DNA from: PALSA-1006 sp964571195
Lineage (GTDB): Bacteria > Pseudomonadota > Gammaproteobacteria > Burkholderiales > Gallionellaceae
Length of the DNA stretch: 64,000 bases
NCBI GenBank assembly: GCA_964571195.1
Contig: CAZNAD010000005.1
Location: forward strand, 62,001-126,000
Direction of reading: 5' to 3'
Shown here: positions 1-9,299 of the stretch, in pieces
Position numbering within the stretch: the first letter of the stretch is position 1
How the letters are laid out: each line of letters begins with the position of its first letter
Notes under the pieces: model-generated
What the model saw: only the letters and a program-made list of their open reading frames with translations
Told to the model about the DNA's origin: nothing
Databases searched by the model: none
Position numbers and translations under genes: made by a program

Positions 1-1841
1 CTGCTTTCTGCGGCGGGAATGAATTCCACCGGGGGAATGTTGCCCTTTTCCGGGTGGCTCCAGCGCAGCAGTGCTTCGACTGCGATGACGACATTGCTGC
101 GTATGTCCACTTGGGGTTGATAATGCAGATGGAACGCTTCCCGTTCCAACGCATGGCGCAGGTCGCCTTCCAGCGTGAGCTTCTGCATCGCCTGGAAATT
201 CATATCCACGCAGAAGAATTGGTAGTTGCCGCGCCCGATGTCTTCCTTGGCACGGTGCATGGCCGCGTCGGCATTTTTTAGCAGGTCGTCCGCAGTGTCG
301 CCGTCGTTCGGATAGACCGCGATACCGATGCTGGCGGAAAGAAAGATGTCCTGCCCGCTGACCGTAAACGGCTGCTGCAATGACTGCATGACTTTCCTGA
401 CGATGGAGGCTGCATCCTGGCTGTTCTGGATATTGTGGACCAGGATGAGGAACTCGTCGCCGCCCACTCTGGAGACGGTGTCGATCTCGTACATCACCTT
501 GGCCATGCGCGCACTGACTTCCAACAGAAGCTGGTCACCGACTGCATGCCCGAAACACTGGTTGATGGTCTTGAACTGGTCGATCCCGAAATGGATGACC
601 GCCAGACATTGCCCGCTCTCCCTTTGCGCCAGCACGAAAGCCTGCTGCAAACGATCCCGGAACAACGTCCGGTTGGGCAGACCGGTCAGCGTGTCATGAT
701 GCAGGGCGAATGTCGCAAGTGATTCACTGTGGCGCAGGGCGGAGATGTCGGTCGCCGCACAGGTGATCCCAGCGATGTTGCCCTCATCGTCGAACAGCGG
801 TTCGACCGAGATATCGTAGAAATAGAGATGCCCGTCGCGCTGTATTTTCACTTCCCCCCGGTTCTCTATACCGAATTTCAGGGCGCTGCTTTTTAATTCG
901 TCCAACTGCGCGGCATCTTCCGGCAGGAACAATTCGTTATCGCACTTCCCCAGCATCTGCGCCTCGTGCAAGCCGGCCAACGGGTTGTAAACCCAGGTAT
1001 AACGCAGCTTTGTATCCTGACTGGAAACTGAGATGGGAGAATTGCTCAGCGCCATACGGAAGCGCTTTTCGCTCTTCAGCAGCGCACTCTCCATCTGTTT
1101 TTTCTGTAATTTACTTTCGGTGACATCGGCGATCATCAGCATCACGCCGCTGACCGCATCGGTCGGATTATGCAGCGGTGTCGCCCACACGTTGAACACC
1201 TTAGCCAGCCCATACAGGCCAAACGAACCGGCGATCTCTTTTTTGAACACGCTGTCGCCAGCCGAGACCTGCTCATGGATTTCTTCCAGCGGCGAATCAT
1301 TGAAGGGAAAAGGCTGTCCGCGCATCTCGATCTCGCTCCAGCCGAAAATGTCTTCCGCCATCCTGTTCCACAGGTTCACGCAGCCAGTCATATCCAAGAC
1401 GATGATCGCCAGCGGCGAGGCATTGATCATGGTTTTCAGGCTGGCACTGGTTTTTTGCAGCGACGATCTGATCTTGCCCCGCTCTGTTGCTGAACGCAGG
1501 AAAACAAGCTTGGCAGGCTTTCCTGACCATTCGATCTTGCGGCTGCGCATTTCCACCGTATTCACTTTGCTGTTGCTGGCGATTTCGATCTCGGCGACCT
1601 CGTTTTCGACCGGGTCGAACGCGAATATTTCACCTTCCAGTTTCTTGGCCTTTTTAAAATGGAACATCTCGGCTGCCGTCTTGTTGGCGAAGCAGATGAT
1701 GCCGTCATCGTTCACCACGAGTAAGCCGTCGGCGTTGTTGTCCACCATTTCGGTGTACAACAGCTGGTTAGCCAGCAATTCGTCGGTCTGCTGTTTGAGG
1801 GCTTCCAGTAACGCGAGTATTTCGTCGTTGCGTTTGCTCAT
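1..1841 (-). CDS. PAS-GGDEF-EAL sensor protein (partial, C-terminus beyond left edge)
   Basis: Cyclic-di-GMP signalling protein read on the minus strand from ATG at 1841; about 613 codons are visible and the gene runs off the window. The N-terminus is a short coiled region, followed by three PAS-like sensory segments (roughly residues 28-130, 140-250 and 275-390). A GGDEF domain follows with an intact RVGGDEF active-site loop near residue 457. The EAL domain begins with the VEALLRW signature near residue 587 and is cut off soon after. No transmembrane segment is seen, so it is probably cytosolic. The intact GGDEF suggests cyclase activity; whether the phosphodiesterase half is active cannot be judged here. 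It lies just downstream of the REC-SpoIIE gene with an 8-bp gap and is probably cotranscribed with it. Confidence 0.9.
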   Translation of the reverse strand, partial: MSKRNDEILALLEALKQQTDELLANQLLYTEMVDNNADGLLVVNDDGIICFANKTAAEMFHFKKAKKLEGEIFAFDPVENEVAEIEIASNSKVNTVEMRSRKIEWSGKPAKLVFLRSATERGKIRSSLQKTSASLKTMINASPLAIIVLDMTGCVNLWNRMAEDIFGWSEIEMRGQPFPFNDSPLEEIHEQVSAGDSVFKKEIAGSFGLYGLAKVFNVWATPLHNPTDAVSGVMLMIADVTESKLQKKQMESALLKSEKRFRMALSNSPISVSSQDTKLRYTWVYNPLAGLHEAQMLGKCDNELFLPEDAAQLDELKSSALKFGIENRGEVKIQRDGHLYFYDISVEPLFDDEGNIAGITCAATDISALRHSESLATFALHHDTLTGLPNRTLFRDRLQQAFVLAQRESGQCLAVIHFGIDQFKTINQCFGHAVGDQLLLEVSARMAKVMYEIDTVSRVGGDEFLILVHNIQNSQDAASIVRKVMQSLQQPFTVSGQDIFLSASIGIAVYPNDGDTADDLLKNADAAMHRAKEDIGRGNYQFFCVDMNFQAMQKLTLEGDLRHALEREAFHLHYQPQVDIRSNVVIAVEALLRWSHPEKGNIPPVEFIPAAES

Positions 1842-1849
1842 GGCAGGAC

Positions 1850-2965
1850 CTAATTGATGTTGATGACCGCAAGTGAGACATCGTCATGAGGTTCGAGTCC
1901 CTCGAGGAAATGCAGGGCGCTTGATTTGACCCGGTTGAACAGGCAGCTATCCTTAGAATTCCGGGTGAGAGCCTGAGCCAGGCGCGCTTCCCCGTAACAT
2001 TCACCGAGTGCGTTTTGCGCCTCGATCAGTCCGTCGCTGCACAGGACGACGGATTGGATGCTGGATAGCTCGACCGAACCGGTTGCCGGAGAAAACTCGG
2101 CGGGATCGACGATGCCCAACGGCAGGTGTGCGGATTCGAAGCTGCCGGGAATCTTGTGTTGCCGGTCCACGAGCAGGATAGGGGGCAGGCCGCCGTTCCA
2201 GAATTCCAGCTTGGAATAATCAGCCTCCAGGCGCATGAACACGGCGGCGCAAAATTTCCCGGTTGGCATGATGTCGTACAGCTTGTGGTTGATCGCGGCG
2301 ATGATCCGTTCGAGAGGCTCCCCGTTGCGGGTCATGGCAAAGAAGATGTCCGAAGCGGGCAAAGCCCCCATCGCCGCCGCCAGCCCGTGTCCGGTGAAGT
2401 CCCCCAGAAATACATGCAGATGATGTTCTGGCGTACGTTCAAAGATGAACAGGTCGCCGCAGAAATGTCCTGCCGACAATCCCCAGAAGTGGAGAAAATC
2501 GACTTCTTTTGGCTGGCGCTTGGTGATGGAGTCGAACATGTGTTTGGCGAGCCGGATCTCTTGCTCCGCATGGCGGTGGCTGGCATCCAGACGGTGGTAC
2601 AACTCGCTGATGTGCAGCAGCAACCTTACCTTGGCTTTGACGATATGCGGGTGCAGCGGGAGTTCGATGAAATCGTCCGCGCCGCATTCCGAAAAACGCG
2701 CCCATGCGGTCGTGCCCTGTGTCGGCATCAGCAGGACAACCGGTTTGTGCCTGTTTTTTTCGTCATGTTTGATCTGCCGACAACATTCGTAGCCGCTGAT
2801 ACCGGGCAGTTCAGCATCCATGATTACCATGTCCGGCCTTTCCTGCATCGCGGCCAGTACGGCCTGGCCGTCGTTCGCTGTGCAGGGATCGTGTCCCTCG
2901 GCAATCAGAACGGTGCGGATCAGGTCGAGATCGGTAGTGTCGGTTACGGCAAGTAATATTTTCAA
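1850..2965 (-). CDS. Response regulator fused to SpoIIE/PP2C-type phosphatase (RsbU-like)
   Basis: 371-residue two-domain protein. Residues 1-115 form a receiver domain with the expected phospho-acceptor Asp50 in VIMDAELPG. Residues of about 170-370 form a PP2C/SpoIIE phosphatase with metal-binding GDLF and GDFTGHG motifs. Such proteins dephosphorylate a STAS-domain anti-anti-sigma factor, and a STAS gene lies immediately upstream. I chose a TTG start at 2965 (reads MKILLAVTD..., with GGGG a few bases upstream) because the only upstream ATG/GTG-type start would make a nonsense extension running through the STAS gene. No anti-sigma kinase (RsbW type) gene is seen nearby. The start is inferred; the domain call is firm. 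Confidence 0.88.
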   Translation of the reverse strand: MKILLAVTDTTDLDLIRTVLIAEGHDPCTANDGQAVLAAMQERPDMVIMDAELPGISGYECCRQIKHDEKNRHKPVVLLMPTQGTTAWARFSECGADDFIELPLHPHIVKAKVRLLLHISELYHRLDASHRHAEQEIRLAKHMFDSITKRQPKEVDFLHFWGLSAGHFCGDLFIFERTPEHHLHVFLGDFTGHGLAAAMGALPASDIFFAMTRNGEPLERIIAAINHKLYDIMPTGKFCAAVFMRLEADYSKLEFWNGGLPPILLVDRQHKIPGSFESAHLPLGIVDPAEFSPATGSVELSSIQSVVLCSDGLIEAQNALGECYGEARLAQALTRNSKDSCLFNRVKSSALHFLEGLEPHDDVSLAVININ

Positions 2966-3017
2966 GGTGTCCCCGCGTGTGGTATCCGGTCTGTCTCTAT
3001 TCTCGGAATAAATGGGT

Positions 3018-3347
3018 TCAGTGAATGAGGAACAATTCTTTGAATCCGGCGATCTCAAAAGTACGCGCCGCGATGGTGCTGGGCTGCGACAAGACCAGTG
3101 ATTTGCCGACGTCCAGTACTCGGTCACGCAAGACGAGCAGCATTCCCAATGCCGAACTGTCCAGATACTTCACTTCAGCCAGATTGATGGCGACGCGGGT
3201 AATCGCCGGATCGGCGAGCTGATTCGTGTAGGCGGATTTGAACTCGCGATGGGCATCGAACACGAACTGTCCGTTCAGGTGGATCGTGGCGGTATCACCC
3301 ACGCGGGTGAGATGGATATGCAATTTGGTATTTGTCTTGGTGTTCAT
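3018..3347 (-). CDS. STAS-domain anti-anti-sigma factor
   Basis: 109-residue single-domain STAS protein of the SpoIIAA/RsbV type. The conserved DSSALGMLLVLRD segment contains the serine that is normally phosphorylated by an anti-sigma kinase and released by a SpoIIE phosphatase such as the one encoded just downstream. ATG at 3347 was chosen because GAGGGGAAG lies at good spacing; a longer reading frame to 3443 has no family similarity in its N-terminus. It is first in a likely operon with the REC-SpoIIE and PAS-GGDEF-EAL genes. The target sigma factor or other output is not visible in the window. Confidence 0.9.
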   Translation of the reverse strand: MNTKTNTKLHIHLTRVGDTATIHLNGQFVFDAHREFKSAYTNQLADPAITRVAINLAEVKYLDSSALGMLLVLRDRVLDVGKSLVLSQPSTIAARTFEIAGFKELFLIH

Positions 3348-3503
3348 CGGCTTCCCCTCGGGTACGGTTTTGAATCGCCATGGCACCAAATCGGCGGCGA
3401 GTCGTATCAGGGGGCGGATACTGCGGGATATCTGTGACAGCAATGTGAAGCCGAATATCTATGCCTAGACCTATACCGTGACGGTAACAATTCTGAAAGA
3501 CAG

Positions 3504-3532
3504 CGCGCCACCGGGATTAGCTGGGTGGCGCG
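3504..3532 (-). terminator. Possible terminator hairpin after the HDOD-REC-GGDEF gene
   Basis: A perfect 9-bp inverted repeat (CGCGCCACC / GGTGGCGCG) with an 11-nt loop lies about 30 bp downstream of the minus-strand HDOD gene stop. The sequence following on the minus strand is only mildly T-rich, so termination is plausible but not certain. Confidence 0.4.
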
Positions 3533-3564
3533 TGGAGATAGCGGTGTTCGGGGTTACAGGGGGG

Positions 3565-5475
3565 TTATTTGGCGATCGTGCAATTACGGCCAGCGGCCTT
3601 GGCGGCATAGAGACGTTTATCGGCTTGGAGCAGCATCGCTTCCGCAGTCTTCATGTCTGAATTGGCAGATACGCCGATACTTACCGTGAGTTGCAGCGTC
3701 TTGTTCTGTACCTGTAGCTGCTGCGAGGCAACATGCAGACGCAGGCGTTCCGCGTAATTGAAAGCGGCCTGTTCGTCAGTGTCGATACAGATCACGATGA
3801 ACTCTTCCCCGCCCAGCCGACATACGATGTCCTGTTTGCGGGCTGCCTGGCGCAGGCTGGCGGCGACCATCTTGAGTGCTTCGTCTCCGAACTGGTGGCC
3901 GTAGGTATCATTAATCGACTTGAACCGGTCGATATCGACCATCATGCAACAGAGTGGACGTCCGCTTCTCGCGGCCACGGCCCATTCCTGTTCGATACGC
4001 TCCATGGCATGACGGCGGTTGGGGAGGTTAGTGAGGGCATCGGTCAGTGCCAGTGCCTGTAGCCGTTTGTTGGATTGCGCCAGTTCGTCGGCAAAACGAC
4101 GTAGCTGCAAGCGATCTTCTTCCTGTGCTTCCTGCATCTGGATGATGCGTTGCGCGCCACGCAGACGTGCGGCCAGCACCTTGGGATTGATCGGCTTGGA
4201 CAGGTAGTCGTCTACGCCAGCCTCGAATGCTTCGACCAATCGTTCCGTACTTTCCTGCGCGGTGACGATAAATACATAGATACGCTGCCAGTCGGGGTTC
4301 CGGCGTAGCGCTTTGCAGAATTCGATGCCGTCCATCTCGGGCATCATCCAATCGCTGATGATGAGCTGGGGCGGGTTGGTCTTGACGATTTCCAGTGCCG
4401 TGCGTCCGTTGTTGGCGGTGATGACTTGATGGCCGGCTTTTTCCAGTAGTGCTTTATAGAGCAGTTGAATGGCACGATCATCTTCCACCAGCAGGATGCG
4501 CAATTTATAAGTGGCATGTTGCCCGCTCGGCAGGTCATCGACCCCCAGCAGTTCCGGGGTGATTGAGGCAGAATTGAGAATCTCTTCAAAGGGAGGGAGG
4601 TCGGGTGCGGTGATATTCAGCAACGCCCCCCATTCGCGCAGGCCTTGGGCGACACGATCCCCGATCTCGATGAGAGCCTCCGTTTCGATGCCGACCCGTG
4701 TGGCCAGCAACATCAGGCGCGGGATCCGGCGGTAACGCGCTGCGGGCGCGGCGACACAGACCTCGGCCAGATGGTCAGAGAAGTGAAACAGTTGCAATAG
4801 ACGCCAGTTACGCTCTCCTTCCTTGAGCGGACTAGCCTCGGGGCATTCGATGTGCAGCGCGACATCCTGAAAGAGTTTAGGCATGCCCCAGTCGGCGAGC
4901 ATCAATGCGGTGATCTGGTTGTGGTCGAGGCCGAAGGCTTCGCGCTCCAGCGCGTTCAGGTCGTCGCTGTCGGTCAGTCGCTCCAGAATCAGGCTGTATT
5001 CCGACGGAAAGACCGTCGCCAGCGTCAGACGGCCAATCTGCGCCAGCATGCCGAGCAGAAATGCCTCGTCCGCGACGCCGAGATGGGTCTTGGCTACGAC
5101 CTCCTGTGCCGCGAGACCGCCACAAGCGGAGTGTGCCCAGAACTTCTGGTAGTCGAAATGCTGGCACGGGCCGGCGCTGAAGTCGGCGACCAGGGACAGG
5201 CTTAGCGCCAATTGCCGCACCGACTTGATCCCCAGCAGCGAAACGGCATCCATGATGGACGCAACCGGGCGGCCTTCGCGCCGCACCAGTAGATTGGCGG
5301 CTTTGATGACCCGACCGGCCAGTGCCGGATCGTTGTTGATGAGGCGGGCGATTTGCTGGATCGTGGCGTCTTCTTTGTCGGCGAGCTGGATGATCTGCAA
5401 CGATACACCGCGCGGCGAGGGCAAATTGTCTCGCGCCTTGAGTGTTTCAAACCGCTGCTTGATGGACTGATTCAT
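3565..5475 (-). CDS. HDOD - receiver - GGDEF diguanylate cyclase
   Basis: 636-residue soluble signalling protein. Residues of about 15-215 form an HDOD domain (HD-related, output or adaptor type). Residues of about 320-435 are a receiver domain with phospho-acceptor Asp in LIISDWMMPEMDG. The last 165 residues are a GGDEF domain with the active signature GGEEF and an inhibitory RxxD site (RKQD) five residues before it, so it should make c-di-GMP with product inhibition. ATG at 5475 was chosen over the GTG at 5487 because GAGGAA sits 4-5 bases upstream of the ATG. It is convergent in function with the c-di-GMP protein at the left edge, but the 200-bp gap and hairpin suggest a separate transcript. 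Confidence 0.92.
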   Translation of the reverse strand: MNQSIKQRFETLKARDNLPSPRGVSLQIIQLADKEDATIQQIARLINNDPALAGRVIKAANLLVRREGRPVASIMDAVSLLGIKSVRQLALSLSLVADFSAGPCQHFDYQKFWAHSACGGLAAQEVVAKTHLGVADEAFLLGMLAQIGRLTLATVFPSEYSLILERLTDSDDLNALEREAFGLDHNQITALMLADWGMPKLFQDVALHIECPEASPLKEGERNWRLLQLFHFSDHLAEVCVAAPAARYRRIPRLMLLATRVGIETEALIEIGDRVAQGLREWGALLNITAPDLPPFEEILNSASITPELLGVDDLPSGQHATYKLRILLVEDDRAIQLLYKALLEKAGHQVITANNGRTALEIVKTNPPQLIISDWMMPEMDGIEFCKALRRNPDWQRIYVFIVTAQESTERLVEAFEAGVDDYLSKPINPKVLAARLRGAQRIIQMQEAQEEDRLQLRRFADELAQSNKRLQALALTDALTNLPNRRHAMERIEQEWAVAARSGRPLCCMMVDIDRFKSINDTYGHQFGDEALKMVAASLRQAARKQDIVCRLGGEEFIVICIDTDEQAAFNYAERLRLHVASQQLQVQNKTLQLTVSIGVSANSDMKTAEAMLLQADKRLYAAKAAGRNCTIAK

Positions 5476-5610
5476 TCGTTTCCTCACCGGGCTTGGGGCT
5501 GCTGCCCCAGCTTACGGGTCGATTGTTCCACATTTGCGGCGAGCTGACAAGATAATTCGGCAGCGGGCAAAACAGGAGAAAATGATGATAAGCCTTGCTT
5601 GCACCGAGAA

Positions 5611-5718
5611 ATGAAAGCCGCTATATTCTCGCCCATGCACTTCTCTCGCCACATTTCGCAATCGCATTCCACCTTCAGCCTGCTGGCGGCGCTGAAGCTG
5701 CGCTCGCGCGCAAACTAA
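5611..5718 (+). CDS. Possible leuA leader peptide (35 aa)
   Basis: Short open frame from ATG 5611 to TAA 5718. It ends in a Leu-rich, then basic stretch (SLLAALKLRSRAN): four Leu codons, all CTG, within seven positions. It stands alone in the leader of leuA, 76 bp upstream of its start, and a small hairpin (CGGCTC / GAGCCG, 5745-5766) lies between. This layout resembles an amino-acid attenuation leader, but no U-run terminator follows the hairpin. Regulatory function is inference, and the frame could be fortuitous. Confidence 0.4.
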   Translation: MKAAIFSPMHFSRHISQSHSTFSLLAALKLRSRAN

Positions 5719-5794
5719 ACCCACCCTACACGTATCAAAGCAGGCGGCTCGGTTGGTGTTGAGCCGTGGATGAACAATTGCGATGGAGCACAAA

Positions 5795-7330
5795 ATGACC
5801 GACAAATTAATCATATTCGACACCACCTTGCGCGACGGCGAACAAAGTCCCGGCGCATCCATGACCAAAGAAGAGAAATTGCGTATCGCGCGCCAGTTGG
5901 AAAAACTGGGTGTGGATGTGATCGAAGCGGGTTTCGCGGCGGCCAGTCCCGGCGATGCCGACGCGATCCATAGCATCGCCAAAGTCATCAAACGTTCTAC
6001 CGTGTGTTCGCTGGCGCGCGCCAGCGAAAAGGATGTACGTGCGGCGGGTGAGGCGATCAAACCGGCCAAGCATGGACGTATCCACACCTTCATCGCCACA
6101 TCCCCCATCCACATGCAGCACAAGCTGCGTATGACTGAAGATCAAGTGGTGGAGCGCGCGGTGCAGGCAGTGAAATGGGCGCTGGAATACACCGACGATG
6201 TTGAGTTCTCTGCCGAAGATGCCGTGCGCTCGGACATGGATTTCCTGGTGCGCATCTTCAATGAGGTCATCAAGGCGGGCGCGAAGACGCTGAACGTGCC
6301 GGACACTGTGGGCTACAGCATCCCCGTGTTGTGGGGCGAGCGCTTCAAGCAATTGATCGCGCGCGTGCCGAACAGCGACAAGGTGATCTGGTCTACGCAT
6401 TGCCACAACGACTTGGGCATGGCCTCGGCCAATTCCTTGGCTGCGGTGATGAACGGTGCGCGTCAGGTGGAGTGCACCATCAACGGTCTGGGGGAGCGTG
6501 CGGGTAATGCTGCGCTGGAAGAGGTGGTGATGTCGATCAAGACGCGCCGCGACATCTTCACCTGCGATACGGGCATCGACACCACGCAGATCGTGCCAAC
6601 CTCCAAGCTGGTGTCCAGCATCACTGGTTATCCGGTGCAGCCGAACAAGTCTATCGTTGGTGCCAATGCGTTCGCGCACGAATCCGGCATCCATCAGGAC
6701 GGCGTGCTCAAACATCGCGAGACTTACGAGATCATGCGTGCCGAGGATGTGGGCTGGGGCGCGAACAAATTGACCTTGGGCAAACTCTCCGGGCGCAACG
6801 CCTTCCGCACGCGCTTGCAGGAGTTGGGCATCGTGCTGGAGAACGAGGATGCTTTGAATGCCGCATTTGCGCGCTTCAAAGATCTGGCCGACCGCAAGAG
6901 CGAGATCTTCGATGAAGACATTCAGGCGCTGGTGAGCGAAGATGGCATCACGCAAGTCAGCGACCATTTTCGTCTGGTGGCGATGGGCGCACATTCCGAG
7001 ACCGGCAAGTTGCCCGTGGCACGTGTGGTGATGAGCGTGGGTGGCAAGGAGCGTCACGCCGATGCACAAGGCGGCGGACCGGTGGATGCGGCGTTTAAGG
7101 CCATCGAGCAGATTGTGCAGAGCGGCACCGAATTGTTGTTATATTCGGTGAATAACATCACCAGCGGCACGGACGCACAAGGCGAAGTGACCGTACGTCT
7201 GTCCAAGGGCGGTCGCGTGGTCAACGGGCAGGGCGCGGATACCGATATCGTGGTGGCATCGGCCAAGGCATATCTGAACGCCTTGAACAAGCTGGATGCC
7301 GGAGCGGAAAGGGCGCATCCGCAGGTGTGA
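5795..7330 (+). CDS. leuA: 2-isopropylmalate synthase
   Basis: Cytosolic first enzyme of leucine biosynthesis; it condenses acetyl-CoA with 2-oxoisovalerate. About 511 residues, the usual length for the long LeuA form. The N-terminus has the DRE-TIM signature FDTTLRDGEQSPGASM. The metal-binding HCHNDLG motif is in the barrel, and the C-terminal LeuA regulatory (allosteric) domain is complete to about residue 505. I chose ATG at 5795 because GGAG precedes it at good spacing; an in-frame ATG four codons earlier (5783) has no SD. It is followed after 57 bp by the 2-oxoacid oxidoreductase operon but has no obvious functional tie to it beyond acetyl-CoA/pyruvate metabolism. Confidence 0.96.
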   Translation: MTDKLIIFDTTLRDGEQSPGASMTKEEKLRIARQLEKLGVDVIEAGFAAASPGDADAIHSIAKVIKRSTVCSLARASEKDVRAAGEAIKPAKHGRIHTFIATSPIHMQHKLRMTEDQVVERAVQAVKWALEYTDDVEFSAEDAVRSDMDFLVRIFNEVIKAGAKTLNVPDTVGYSIPVLWGERFKQLIARVPNSDKVIWSTHCHNDLGMASANSLAAVMNGARQVECTINGLGERAGNAALEEVVMSIKTRRDIFTCDTGIDTTQIVPTSKLVSSITGYPVQPNKSIVGANAFAHESGIHQDGVLKHRETYEIMRAEDVGWGANKLTLGKLSGRNAFRTRLQELGIVLENEDALNAAFARFKDLADRKSEIFDEDIQALVSEDGITQVSDHFRLVAMGAHSETGKLPVARVVMSVGGKERHADAQGGGPVDAAFKAIEQIVQSGTELLLYSVNNITSGTDAQGEVTVRLSKGGRVVNGQGADTDIVVASAKAYLNALNKLDAGAERAHPQV

Positions 7331-7387
7331 CCGGGAGCTGTGTCCGGCTGAACGTACAGATCGTTGCAGGGCTCAAAAGGAGGCACC

Positions 7388-7969
7388 ATGTTTGAAGTCA
7401 GGATACACGGGCGTGGCGGACAGGGGGTCGTAACGGCCACCGAGATGCTTTCTGTCGCGGCTTTCGAGGAGGGACGCCATGCGCAGGCTTTCCCCAGTTT
7501 CGGTTCGGAGCGCACCGGGGCACCGGTGGTGGCGTTCTGCCGCATCGACGATAAGGAGATCCGCTTGCGTGAACCCATCATGCAGCCGGATGCGCTCATC
7601 ATCCAGGACCCCACCCTGCTGCACCAGATCAACGTGTTTGCCGGACTCAAGCCGGAAGGTTACGTGTTGCTCAACACCCATCACAGTTTCGAGAGTATCG
7701 GTCTCGGTGATTTCGCCAAGACGCTCCGCTCGGAGCGCCTCTGTACACTGCCAGCTGCTGAGCTCGGTTTAAAACATGTGGGGCGACCTATCCCCAATGT
7801 GCCGTTGCTGGCCGGGTTTGCCGCCTTGTCCGGCATCATCCGGCTGGAATCGGTGATCAAGGCCATCAATGAAAAATTCTCCGGCAAAGTCGCCGCAGGG
7901 AATGTCGCTGCGGCGACCGAGGCCTATGCTCTGGTGAAAAAAGAGATGGAGGAACGTGCCCATGCTTAA
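7388..7969 (+). CDS. 2-oxoacid (pyruvate) oxidoreductase, gamma subunit
   Basis: 193-residue gamma domain of a CoA-acylating 2-oxoacid:ferredoxin oxidoreductase. The family signature EVRIHGRGGQGVVTA is at the N-terminus, and FPSFGSERTGAPV follows. ATG at 7388 has a strong SD (AAAGGAGG). It is the first gene of a four-gene operon (gamma, alpha, beta, flavoprotein) and overlaps the alpha gene by 8 bp. In autotrophs such enzymes reversibly interconvert pyruvate and acetyl-CoA + CO2. The pyruvate preference is judged from the beta subunit and remains an inference. Confidence 0.92.
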   Translation: MFEVRIHGRGGQGVVTATEMLSVAAFEEGRHAQAFPSFGSERTGAPVVAFCRIDDKEIRLREPIMQPDALIIQDPTLLHQINVFAGLKPEGYVLLNTHHSFESIGLGDFAKTLRSERLCTLPAAELGLKHVGRPIPNVPLLAGFAALSGIIRLESVIKAINEKFSGKVAAGNVAAATEAYALVKKEMEERAHA

Positions 7970-9218
7970 ACAGACCGAAGGCAGCAAGGCTGTCGCCGAA
8001 GCCGTGGCGCTGTGTCGCCCCGAGGTGATCTGCGCCTATCCGATCTCGCCGCAGACACATATCGTCGAAGCGCTGGGCGAGATGGTGAAATCGGGCGAAT
8101 TGACCCAATGCGAGTTCATCAACGTGGAGAGCGAGTTCGCCGCGATGTCGGTGGCCATCGGCTCCTCCGCTGCGGGTGCGCGCTCTTACACGGCCACCGC
8201 TTCGCAAGGGCTGCTGTTCATGGTCGAGGCGGTGTACAACGCCTCCGGTCTGGGCTTGCCCATCGTGATGACGGTGGCCAATCGTGCTATCGGTGCGCCC
8301 ATCAACATCTGGAACGACCACTCCGATTCGATTTCGCAGCGCGACTCCGGCTGGATGCAGCTGTTCGCCGAGACCAATCAGGAAGCGGTTGATCTGCACA
8401 TCCAGGCGTTCAAGCTGGCCGAGGAACTGTCCATGCCGGTGATGGTGTGTATGGACGGCTTCATCCTCACCCACGCCTTCGAGCGTGTCGACATCCCGTC
8501 GCAGGAACAAGTGGATGCCTACCTGCCGCCGTTCGATCCGCGCCAGGTGCTTGATCCGGCGGAGCCCATCTCCATCGGTGCGATGGTGGGGCCGGAAGCG
8601 TTCATGGAGGTGAAATATCTGGCACATGCCAAACAGATGCAGGCGCTGGAACTGATCCCGCAATACGCTGCCGAGTTCAAACAGATCTTCGGGCGTGACA
8701 GCGGCGGGCTGGTGCGTCCCTACCGCATCGAGGATGCGGAGACCATTGTGGTGGCGATGGGTTCAGTGCTGGGCACCATCAAGGATGTGGTGGACGAGAT
8801 GCGCGAGCAGGGTCACAAGATCGGCGTGCTCGGCATCATCAGTTTCCGCCCCTTCCCCATGCAGCAGGCGCGCGAGGCGCTGCAACACTGCAAACGTTTC
8901 GTGGTGTTGGAGAAGAATCTGGCGGTGGGCTTGGGCGGTGTGCTTTTCACCACGCTGCGCATGGCAGTGGCAGGCCTCAAACTGTCCGGCTATACCGCCA
9001 TCGCCGGACTGGGCGGTCGCCCGATCCCCAAGTCATCACTGCATGATCTGTTTCTGAAAGCGGAAGCCGAAAGCCTGGAGCCCATCACTTTCGTCGATCT
9101 GGACTGGGATGCGGTGAACAAACAACTGGAACGCGAGCGGCAGAACCGGCACTCCGGCCCTATCGCCGAGAACATGCTGCACGACAAAGGCATGTCCACC
9201 GCCGCCAAGTTCGGTTAA
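7962..9218 (+). CDS. porA: 2-oxoacid (pyruvate) oxidoreductase, alpha subunit
   Basis: 418-residue alpha subunit with the pyrimidine-binding core (SNKAVAEAV-like start, AYPISPQT motif, then SYTATASQGL) and a C-terminal transketolase-like domain II (PYRIEDAETIVVAMGS). ATG 7962 was chosen because GGAGG lies 9 bases upstream; a GTG two codons earlier (7956) would be too close to that SD. It is translationally coupled to the gamma gene (8-bp overlap). It forms the TPP enzyme core with the beta subunit encoded at 9300. Length and organisation are typical of split POR enzymes. Confidence 0.92.
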   Translation: MLKQTEGSKAVAEAVALCRPEVICAYPISPQTHIVEALGEMVKSGELTQCEFINVESEFAAMSVAIGSSAAGARSYTATASQGLLFMVEAVYNASGLGLPIVMTVANRAIGAPINIWNDHSDSISQRDSGWMQLFAETNQEAVDLHIQAFKLAEELSMPVMVCMDGFILTHAFERVDIPSQEQVDAYLPPFDPRQVLDPAEPISIGAMVGPEAFMEVKYLAHAKQMQALELIPQYAAEFKQIFGRDSGGLVRPYRIEDAETIVVAMGSVLGTIKDVVDEMREQGHKIGVLGIISFRPFPMQQAREALQHCKRFVVLEKNLAVGLGGVLFTTLRMAVAGLKLSGYTAIAGLGGRPIPKSSLHDLFLKAEAESLEPITFVDLDWDAVNKQLERERQNRHSGPIAENMLHDKGMSTAAKFG

Positions 9219-9242
9219 ATTTTTCTCGCACAGCGAGACTAA

Positions 9243-9284
9243 GTCCCTCTCTCCCGCTCGCGGGAGAGAGCTAGGAGAGAGGGT
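9243..9284. repeat. CCCTCTCCC-type palindromic dispersed repeat, copy 1
   Basis: In the alpha-beta gap of the por operon. It has a perfect 10-bp stem (CTCTCTCCCG / CGGGAGAGAG, 4-nt loop), flanked by CCCTCTC ... GAGAGGG that can pair around it. A second small hairpin (TCTCGC / GCGAGA) precedes it at 9224-9238. Similar sequences recur at 36793-36824 and 61130-61168 in this window. Inside an operon it may modulate mRNA stability or simply be a tolerated insertion. Confidence 0.75.
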
Positions 9285-9299
9285 AAAGGAGAAATCACC

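Noticed and set aside
5807..7069. 420-codon antisense frame opposite leuA
   Set aside because: Shadow of leuA codon usage; composition (His/Arg rich) is typical of antisense translation.
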